This document shows, piece after piece, positions 1-5,544 of a DNA stretch of 12,342 nucleotides; position 1 is the first letter of the stretch; the number at the start of each line of letters is the position of its first letter. The stretch is from Candidatus Solibacter sp. (GTDB lineage: Bacteria; Acidobacteriota; Terriglobia; Bryobacterales; Bryobacteraceae): NCBI GenBank assembly GCA_017883345.1, contig JADGNT010000058.1, positions 1 to 12,342 on the forward strand, given 5' to 3'. The translations under genes and the position numbers were made by a program. The notes under the pieces were generated by a model. That model made no database searches and was not told the origin of the DNA. It saw only the letters and a list, made by a program, of their open reading frames with translations.

Positions 1-327
1 GAAGCCGTGGAAGTCGCGGACACCAGTGAAAAGCGCCGTGTCGGCTTGCTCAAGCATGCACGGCTGGACCCCGGCGCGGGTCTGTGGATCGTGCCTTGTG
101 AATCGGTCCATACGTTTTTCATGAAGTTTCCGATCGACTTGGTCTACCTCGACAAGCAGCGGAAAGTTCGCAAGGTGAGGCACGCGGTTCCGGCCTGGCG
201 GTTGTCGGCCTGTCTCACCGCGCATTCGATTTTGGAATTGCCGGCCGGTACTGCCGAAAGATCCGGTACCCTGCCGGGCGACGAGCTGTCGTTCGAAAAG
301 CTGATGCCCGAAACGCTGAACGCATGA
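1..327 (+). CDS. DUF192 family protein, 5' end missing
   Basis: The frame is open from the first base (E-A-V-E-V-A-D-T), so the gene probably begins upstream; a GTG at position 7 is a possible but unlikely start. The 108 visible residues match the compact DUF192 family: a VADT segment, then KRRVGLLKHARL, then the hallmark VPCESVHTFFMKFPIDLVYLD, and finally LELPAGTAE near the C-terminus. The family is a small beta fold of unknown biochemical function, sometimes exported, although no signal peptide is visible here. Its TGA overlaps the next ATG (ATGA at 324-327), which suggests translational coupling to the TadD-like gene and membership of the pilus operon. Family assignment is strong; any role in pilus assembly is inference from position only. 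Confidence 0.85.
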   Translation, partial: EAVEVADTSEKRRVGLLKHARLDPGAGLWIVPCESVHTFFMKFPIDLVYLDKQRKVRKVRHAVPAWRLSACLTAHSILELPAGTAERSGTLPGDELSFEKLMPETLNA

Positions 328-1313
328 AATCTCGCTACCTACCCGCGCTCCTGGCTGCCGGCGCCGCGTTCTCACTTTCCTGCGTCCATCAGACCCAGGT
401 CTCCAGGACCACCGCACCGGCGTCCGCACCCATGAGCAACTGGGACCGGCAGGTGCGCAATGCCATCGACGCCGGGGACGGGGATTACCAACTGCGCGTC
501 CTGCGCGAAAAAGTCGCCGCCGAGCCCGACAACATCCCGATACGCCTGGAACTCGCCAAGGCCTATGGCGAGCGTGGGTACCACGAAGTCGCCCTCGAAA
601 TCAGCCGCCTCGCAGTGGCGCGATTCCCCCAATCCGGCGATGCGCAACTCGCCCTGGTGCGTGACTTACGCCACGTCAACCGCCGGAGCGAAGCCATTGC
701 CGGGCTCGAAGGTTTTCTCAAAGCTCACCCCGAAAGCGGCGCCGGGTACTATTCCTGGCTGGGCATCCTGCGCGACGAATCCGGCCTCTGGCCGCTCGGC
801 GAACCGGCCCACCGCAAAGCCCTCGAACTCACCCCATCCGTCGACTACCTGCACAACAACCTGGGCTACAACCTGTTGATGCAGAAGAAGAATGAGGAAG
901 CCGCCCGGGAGTTCCAGGAAGCCCTCAAGCTCAACCCGGGTTCGCCGATGGCGCGTAACAATTTGGGGCTAGCGCTCGCCCATTCCAATGCCACCGCTGA
1001 GGCGGTGGCCAACTGGCAATCCACCTCCGACCCGGCCACGGCGCATAACAATCTGGCGGCGGTGTGGATCGAAAAAGGAAACTATGCCGAGGCGCGCCGG
1101 GAACTGGATTTGGCCCTCGGCTATAATAGGGCACACCCGGCGGCCCTCCGGAACCTGGAATTGGTAGCACGCCTGGACGGCAGCCCAGCTACGCTTACGT
1201 CCAAGCCGTTGGATACGCGTTGGCGGCGGTTCAACACCGCCCTAAGAAAACTGTTCGTTGGCCCATTAGACAATTCGCGGACGGACGCGCCCAAGAGCGC
1301 TTCCGCTCATTGA
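324..1313 (+). CDS. tadD: TPR-repeat exported protein, TadD-like
   Basis: This 329-residue protein has an N-terminal signal sequence (basic MKSRY, hydrophobic core to about residue 18) ending at Cys20. The sequence SLSC is a weak lipobox because position -3 is Ser rather than Leu. From about residue 55 to 280 it is built of helical TPR-like repeats. The clearest are near 72-105, 142-172, 175-208 (YLHNNLGYNLLMQKKNEEAA) and 240-274 (AHNNLAAVWIEKGNYAEARR). In Tad systems TadD is an outer-membrane TPR lipoprotein needed for pilus assembly, and location directly upstream of flp fits. The start is fixed by the ATGA overlap with the DUF192 gene. The TPR call is firm. The tadD name rests on context, since TPR sequences do not identify orthologues by themselves. 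Confidence 0.8.
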   Translation: MKSRYLPALLAAGAAFSLSCVHQTQVSRTTAPASAPMSNWDRQVRNAIDAGDGDYQLRVLREKVAAEPDNIPIRLELAKAYGERGYHEVALEISRLAVARFPQSGDAQLALVRDLRHVNRRSEAIAGLEGFLKAHPESGAGYYSWLGILRDESGLWPLGEPAHRKALELTPSVDYLHNNLGYNLLMQKKNEEAAREFQEALKLNPGSPMARNNLGLALAHSNATAEAVANWQSTSDPATAHNNLAAVWIEKGNYAEARRELDLALGYNRAHPAALRNLELVARLDGSPATLTSKPLDTRWRRFNTALRKLFVGPLDNSRTDAPKSASAH

Positions 1314-1316
1314 CAG

Positions 1317-1323
1317 AGAGAGG
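1317..1323 (+). promoter_or_regulatory. Ribosome binding site of flp
   Basis: A purine-rich AGAGAGG lies four bases before ATG 1328 and just after the TGA of the upstream gene. It supports the short 60-residue pilin over longer in-frame starts that would run back into the tadD-like gene. Confidence 0.65.
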
Positions 1324-1327
1324 AACG

Positions 1328-1510
1328 ATGAAAGCACTAGTCTTAGGTTTTATTCGCGACGAGCAGGGACAGGACCTGGTGGAATACGCGCTGATCGTGG
1401 CTGCCGTGGGGCTCGCCCTGATCACCACCGTGAACCAGCTCTCCCAGGGTATCGTCAGCCTGTACCAGAGCATTACGGGCGACCTGTCCAGCATCGGCGC
1501 GCAACAGTAG
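1328..1510 (+). CDS. flp: Flp-type major pilin prepilin
   Basis: This 60-residue prepilin is the structural subunit of the Tad/Flp fibre. The leader MKALVLGFIRDEQG ends in Gly14, followed by Q-D-L-V-E-Y. Glu is therefore at +5 and Tyr at +6 of the mature protein, the diagnostic Flp processing motif G/xxxxEY. A hydrophobic helix (ALIVAAVGLALITTV) follows, with a short polar tail ending GAQQ. Length is typical for Flp1 pilins. The start is set by the AGAGAGG ribosome binding site; the frame stays open upstream to 1220, but that part overlaps the tadD-like gene. It lies 14 nt after that gene and 12 nt before the membrane protein gene. Processing needs a TadV/CpaA-type peptidase, which is not encoded here. 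Confidence 0.95.
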   Translation: MKALVLGFIRDEQGQDLVEYALIVAAVGLALITTVNQLSQGIVSLYQSITGDLSSIGAQQ

Positions 1511-1522
1511 CGCTGGAAGTCC

Positions 1523-3076
1523 ATGTCGCGGCCGGGGCTCCTGCTGCGTTGGTGCGTGCCGGACCTGGCATTCGCCACCGCCTGCGTCACGCTGTTTTAC
1601 TGCCTGTTCCTCTTCCAGGGATACCAGAAGCTCTTCCGCGACTCTGACGCCGGCTGGCATATCCGGACCGGTGAAGCCATTCTCACCAGCGGGAACCTGC
1701 CGCGCACCGACCCCTATTCGTTCACGCGTGGCGGCCAGCCCTGGTTCGCCTGGGAATGGATGGCCGATGTCGCCGTCGGCGCCATACACCGCACGTTCGG
1801 CCTCAAGGGTGTAGCCGTTTTCTACGCCGCCGCCATCTCCGCCGGGGTCTGGCTTTGGTTCCGCCTCCACTGGGCGCTGGGCGGCAACTTTCCGATCGCC
1901 TGCGCCATGGCCCCTCTGCTGCTCTCTACCTGCAACATTCACTGGCTGGCGCGCCCCCACGTGCTGAGTTGGATCTTCCTGCTGCTGGCCATCTTCCCGC
2001 GCAAGCCGAACCTGATCGTGGTCGCCCTGGTCACCGCCCTCTGGGCCAACGTCCACGCCAGCTTCTTCTTCGCGCCCCTGATCGCTCTGTTGTTCGCGCT
2101 GGAAGACCGTTGGTATCTCAAGGCCGCGGCGGTGGCGGCGGTGGCGCCCCTGCTCAATCCCTACGGACCGCAACTCTACGTCCACGTTTTCCGCTACCTC
2201 ACCGACACCGGCCTGCTCGCGCGCATCGGGGAGTTTCAATCCTTCGACTTTCACAGCACTGGCGCCGCGCAGATCGTCGCCACGGTGATCCTCGGGGTGA
2301 TTGGCGGCACCCTCGCCCTGACGCAGAAGCGCCTGCACCACTTTGCGCTCGCCATCCTGATCACGGCAGGGGCCTTGCGCTCCGCCCGCGCCCTGCCGCT
2401 CTGCGCCCTGCTCCTGCTGCCCATCGCCAACGCGGCGATCACCAGATGGCTGAGAAACCCGGTGACAAACCCGGTGACAGACGGAACGTTTTCCGGTTTC
2501 TTTTCGGGGGGGAGAAAACCGGGGACAGACGGAACGTTTTCCAGTTTTTTCCCGAACAACGTCAGTAACTTCCGGTCTGTCCCCGGGTTTCCGAACAATG
2601 CGGAAAACGTTCCGTCTGTCCCCGGTTTTCTGACCTACTCCGACAACCTCCGCGCGCTGGACTCCCGCTTCCAGGGGCTCGCCCTCGTGCCCCTGGTGTT
2701 GCTGGCGGCGTTTTGTCTCACCCCCGCCGCCGGTTTCCCCTCCGGCGAGTTTCCCGTCGCCGCTTATCCCCACATCCCGGCAGGCGCGCGCCTTTTCGCT
2801 CCCGACAAGTTCGGCGGATATCTGATCTATCGTTCGAACGGGACCCTGAAAGTCTTCTTCGACGGGCGCAGCGACCTCTACGGCGCCGATTTCCTGAAGC
2901 AGTACTCTCGCCTGGTACAGGTCCGCCCGGGGTGGCGCGCGTACTGGGAGTCCTTCCACTTCACCCACGCCCTGCTGCCCGCCGACGCCCCGCTGCTTCC
3001 CGCCCTGGAGCAGATCGGCTGGCGCCCCCTCTACCAGGACAAAACCGCGACTTTGCTTGTATTTGGCGGAACTTAA
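1523..3076 (+). CDS. Multi-spanning GT-C-like membrane glycosyltransferase, with in-frame repeat insertion
   Basis: This 517-residue integral membrane protein has many hydrophobic helices from about residue 14 to 310, another near 377-393, and a soluble tail of about 120 residues. After the first helix comes FRDSDAGWHIRTGEAIL, then NLPRTDPYSFT and PWFAWEWM. An acidic DxD-like motif (Asp40, Asp42) in the first external loop, followed by the G..P..DP.S.T..G..W..EW pattern, is typical of GT-C/PMT-fold enzymes that use polyprenyl-phosphate sugars. The tail includes KVFFDGRSDLYG. Between two helices, residues about 312-369 are encoded by palindromic repeat DNA (2455-2629) that keeps the frame. ATG 1523 follows flp by 12 nt with GGAAG upstream. 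Location between flp and cpaB suggests action on pilin or a surface glycan, but the substrate is unknown. It could be a membrane protein without transferase activity. Confidence 0.65.
   Translation: MSRPGLLLRWCVPDLAFATACVTLFYCLFLFQGYQKLFRDSDAGWHIRTGEAILTSGNLPRTDPYSFTRGGQPWFAWEWMADVAVGAIHRTFGLKGVAVFYAAAISAGVWLWFRLHWALGGNFPIACAMAPLLLSTCNIHWLARPHVLSWIFLLLAIFPRKPNLIVVALVTALWANVHASFFFAPLIALLFALEDRWYLKAAAVAAVAPLLNPYGPQLYVHVFRYLTDTGLLARIGEFQSFDFHSTGAAQIVATVILGVIGGTLALTQKRLHHFALAILITAGALRSARALPLCALLLLPIANAAITRWLRNPVTNPVTDGTFSGFFSGGRKPGTDGTFSSFFPNNVSNFRSVPGFPNNAENVPSVPGFLTYSDNLRALDSRFQGLALVPLVLLAAFCLTPAAGFPSGEFPVAAYPHIPAGARLFAPDKFGGYLIYRSNGTLKVFFDGRSDLYGADFLKQYSRLVQVRPGWRAYWESFHFTHALLPADAPLLPALEQIGWRPLYQDKTATLLVFGGT
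2455..2629. repeat. Composite palindromic repeat inside a coding region
   Basis: The region opens with a perfect tandem pair of the 12-mer aaacccggtgac (2455-2466, 2467-2478). An inverted pair follows: 2515-2542 and 2602-2629 are perfect 28-base reverse complements around a core reading ggggacagacggaacg, separated by 59 bases. A further direct copy of that core lies at 2473-2494, and a degraded inverted copy at about 2569-2592. The block has no stop in the host frame and encodes a Gly/Pro/Phe/Asn-rich segment with motifs such as NPVTNPVT, DGTFS and ENVPSVPGF. Structure and in-frame location are read directly from the sequence. I infer a non-autonomous dispersed element (REP/MITE-like) from its form. 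Confidence 0.85.
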
Positions 3077-3172
3077 TGACCCCGCATGTGTTACAACAGG
3101 ACATCGGCAGAATATTGGGTGGAAGTTGTGTCTGAGCGTGTGCCTGGAGTACACGCCGCCCTTGAGGACTGA
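3077..3172. other. 96-nt gap before cpaB with a weak hairpin
   Basis: This is the only non-repeat gap of any length in the operon. It contains a short inverted repeat, gcgtgt at 3136-3141 and acacgc at 3151-3156 with a 9-nt loop, not followed by a T run. No convincing -35/-10 pair is visible. It might hold an internal promoter or a processing site; the sequence does not settle this. GAGG at 3164-3167 is the likely ribosome binding site of cpaB. Confidence 0.4.
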
Positions 3173-4102
3173 ATGGACCGTCAGAAAAAATTCTTGCTGT
3201 TCGGCGCCGCCTGGGTGTCCGCGCTGTTGCTCACCTGGTTTTACTACTCCAACGCGGTCGCGCCGAAGCAGGAGAAGACCTTGCGCATGGTGGTGGCTAC
3301 GCACGACATGCCGATGGGCACGCTGCTCAAAAAGAGCGACCTGAAGATCGTGAATTACCCGGAAAAAGATGTCCCCAAGGGCTCCGTTTTCCAGATCGCG
3401 GGCGCGGAAAATCGCGTCCTGATGGTCCCGCTGAATACCAACGAGCCGGTGCTGCAAGGCAAGCTCTCCGACATGACCACCGTGGAAGGCGTTTCTTCCA
3501 CCATCGACCGCGGCTACCGCGCCGTCAGCGTGCAGGTCACCGATGTCTCTGGCGTCGCCGGGTTAATCCAGCCCGGTTCGCACGTGGATGTCATCTTCAC
3601 CCGGCCCGGTTCCATGGCCGAGGCCACTACCTCCACCATCCTCCAGAACGTCAAGGTGATCTCCACCGGGCGCACGGTGGCCATAGGACAGACGGTCGAC
3701 CCGCGCGCGCCGAAATCGCCCACCGTCACCCTGGTGCTCCTGCCGGAAGACGCGCAGAAGTTGGAGTTGGCCAAGAGCCAGGGCAAGATCAGCCTCTCCC
3801 TCCGCAACCCCCTGGATAGCGCGCATTCGGCCAACACCGAGCCCGTCACCACCGAAGTGCTCGACCCCATGATCAGCGCCCGCCTGGCCCGGGCCCGCCG
3901 CGGACGGACCACCAACATCGCCAGAGCCAACCTGGAAGATCCCAACGTCTGGCAGGAGTTGACCGGCGAGAAGAAGCCGGCCGACCCGGCCAAACTCGCC
4001 GCGGAGGAAGCCGCCCGGCGCAAGAAGGCCGAATCGGAGAAGCCGAGGATTGTGGTGGATGTCTACCGCGGAGATAAGCACGTCCAGGAATTGTTCCGAT
4101 GA
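3173..4102 (+). CDS. cpaB: Flp pilus assembly protein CpaB/RcpC
   Basis: This is a 309-residue periplasmic protein anchored by an N-terminal helix (about residues 7-24). An SAF domain follows at about 37-99, beginning RMVVATHDMPMGTLLKKSDL, then the CpaB/RcpC core at about 110-225 (GYRAVSVQVTDVSGVAGLIQ, GSHVDVIFT). The C-terminal 60 residues are Lys/Glu/Ala-rich and end VYRGDKHVQELFR. In Tad systems this protein associates with the secretin and may contact peptidoglycan through the SAF domain. ATG 3173 is preceded by GAGG at 3164-3167. Its TGA overlaps the ATG of cpaC, so the pair is probably translationally coupled. Length and domain order are normal for the family. Confidence 0.95.
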   Translation: MDRQKKFLLFGAAWVSALLLTWFYYSNAVAPKQEKTLRMVVATHDMPMGTLLKKSDLKIVNYPEKDVPKGSVFQIAGAENRVLMVPLNTNEPVLQGKLSDMTTVEGVSSTIDRGYRAVSVQVTDVSGVAGLIQPGSHVDVIFTRPGSMAEATTSTILQNVKVISTGRTVAIGQTVDPRAPKSPTVTLVLLPEDAQKLELAKSQGKISLSLRNPLDSAHSANTEPVTTEVLDPMISARLARARRGRTTNIARANLEDPNVWQELTGEKKPADPAKLAAEEAARRKKAESEKPRIVVDVYRGDKHVQELFR

Positions 4103-4123
4103 GAATCGGTTCGATGAGAATCG
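4097..4123 (+). repeat. Duplicated start-codon segment of cpaC
   Basis: The 12-mer cgatgagaatcg occurs at 4097-4108 and again at 4112-4123, 15 bases apart, so the protein begins MRIGSMRIAK with two in-frame ATG codons. The first ATG overlaps the cpaB stop and the second gives an equally good signal peptide. It looks like a small tandem duplication of the initiation site. Confidence 0.8.
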
Positions 4124-5544
4124 CTAAGCTCGGGTGCGCGGCACTGGTTGCCGCCGGATGCTTCGCGCAGACCACGGCACATTCCACGGCACATTCCACA
4201 AACCAGCCCCAAGCCCACGACATCACGCTGCTGGAGGGCCGCGGCGAGTTGCTCACCTTCCCGCGGGACGTCACCAAGGTCGCCATCTCCGAGCCCAAGA
4301 TCGCCGACGCCGTGGTGATTTCGCCGCGCGAGGTCATGATCAACGCCAAGGGCCCCGGCCGCGCCACCCTGGTCATCTGGGAGACCGGCGCCGATCCCGC
4401 CCACTACGAAATTCTGGTCACCAAGGACACCACCGAGTGGGACACCTTCACCAAGGCGATCAATGACACCGCCGGCTCGCCCATCAGCGTGACGGGCTCC
4501 GGCGAAACCATCGTGCTCAGCGGCACGGTCAAGACCGCCGAGGATGCCAAGCGCCTGGCCGGCATGGCGCAGACGCGCGCCAAGACCGTGATCAACCTGC
4601 TGCAATCGCCGCCGCCCGCCGAACCGCGCCAGATCATGCTGCAGGTGAAGTTCGCCGCCATCGACCGCGTGGCGCTCACCCAGATCGGCTTCAACCTGTT
4701 CAGCACCAACGATAAAATGATCGGCACCACCAGCACGGAGCAGTTTCAAGCGCCGCGCTTCAGCCAGTTGCAACCGACAGGCACCGGGCAGACGGTGAAC
4801 TTCGCCGACCTGCTCAACCTTTTCGCCTTCCGCCCGGACCTGAACATCGGCGCCACCATCAAGGCGTTGCAGGAACGCAACCTGCTCCAGATTCTGGCCG
4901 AGCCGAACCTGATCACGGTGGAAGGCAAGGAAGCCACGTTCCTGGCCGGCGGCAGTTTCCCGTTCCCCACCATCACCACCACGCCGACCGGCGGCGCCAC
5001 CGCGCCCGTCATCACGGTGCAGTTCAAACCCTTCGGCGTGAAGCTGGAGTTCACTCCGACGGTGACGCCCCAGGGCTCGATCGATCTCAAAGTGGCGCCG
5101 GAAGTCAGCAGCCTCGATTTCGCCAACGCCGTCACGCTCCAGGGATTCGTGATTCCGGCGCTCAGCCAGCGCCGCGCCGAAACCGAAGTCATCCTCAAGG
5201 ACGGCGAGAGCTTCGCCATCGCGGGCCTGATCGATAACCGCGTGATCGAGACGCTGTCAAAGGTCCCGGGATTGGGCGATCTGCCCATCCTCGGCAAGAT
5301 CTTCCGCAGCCGGAGCACGCAGAAATCCACCGACGAACTGCTGGTGGTGGTGACCCCGCACTTCGTCAAGGCGCTGAGCGCGGAAGAGAAAGCCAAACTG
5401 CCCGACATGCCCGCCACGTTCCTGCCGGCAGCCGCTCCCGCGGGCGCCAAGAAGCCCAAAGCCGGCAAGACCAGCAACACCCAGACAACCGTCAAGGACC
5501 CTGAATTTGTAGGACCCCGTGGCCAGCAGATACCGAAACAATAG
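4099..5544 (+). CDS. cpaC: Outer-membrane secretin CpaC/RcpA
   Basis: This 481-residue protein forms the outer-membrane channel through which the Flp fibre leaves the cell. A signal peptide covers about residues 1-23. The pilus-secretin N-terminal domain follows at about 42-108 (ITLLEGRGELLTFPRDVTKV), then a BON-like segment at about 112-170, then the secretin domain at about 178-425. Typical secretin features are LQILAEPNLITVEGKEATFL (264-283), the VPGLGDLPILGKIF signature (389-402) and ELLVVVTPHFV (413-423). The last 50 residues are Pro/Ala/Lys-rich. The start overlaps the cpaB stop; a second ATG at 4114 is an alternative. The 3' end overlaps the proposed GTG start of the TadG-like gene by 26 nt. 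Length is normal for the family. Confidence 0.95.
   Translation: MRIGSMRIAKLGCAALVAAGCFAQTTAHSTAHSTNQPQAHDITLLEGRGELLTFPRDVTKVAISEPKIADAVVISPREVMINAKGPGRATLVIWETGADPAHYEILVTKDTTEWDTFTKAINDTAGSPISVTGSGETIVLSGTVKTAEDAKRLAGMAQTRAKTVINLLQSPPPAEPRQIMLQVKFAAIDRVALTQIGFNLFSTNDKMIGTTSTEQFQAPRFSQLQPTGTGQTVNFADLLNLFAFRPDLNIGATIKALQERNLLQILAEPNLITVEGKEATFLAGGSFPFPTITTTPTGGATAPVITVQFKPFGVKLEFTPTVTPQGSIDLKVAPEVSSLDFANAVTLQGFVIPALSQRRAETEVILKDGESFAIAGLIDNRVIETLSKVPGLGDLPILGKIFRSRSTQKSTDELLVVVTPHFVKALSAEEKAKLPDMPATFLPAAAPAGAKKPKAGKTSNTQTTVKDPEFVGPRGQQIPKQ
4172..4195 (+). repeat. 12-bp tandem repeat near the cpaC signal peptide
   Basis: ccacggcacatt occurs twice head to tail (4172-4183, 4184-4195) and continues partly into a third unit. 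It encodes TTAHSTAHST just after the predicted signal peptide cleavage region. It is probably a replication-slippage product in a linker that tolerates length change. Confidence 0.8.
5511..5514 (+). promoter_or_regulatory. Ribosome binding site supporting GTG 5519 for the TadG-like gene
   Basis: AGGA sits four bases before GTG 5519, inside the end of cpaC. No comparable purine run precedes ATG 5615 or ATG 5663, both of which follow palindromic repeat DNA. This favours translation starting upstream of the repeat and reading through it. Confidence 0.5.

Noticed and set aside
3077..3172. Internal promoter or terminator before cpaB
   Set aside because: Only a weak 6-bp hairpin with no T run, and no convincing spaced -35/-10 pair. 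Recorded as a gap only.
1343..3457. 704-codon open frame on the minus strand opposite flp, the GT-C-like gene and cpaB
   Set aside because: It is low-complexity Gly/Arg/Gln-rich, has no domain, and spans three well-supported genes on the other strand.
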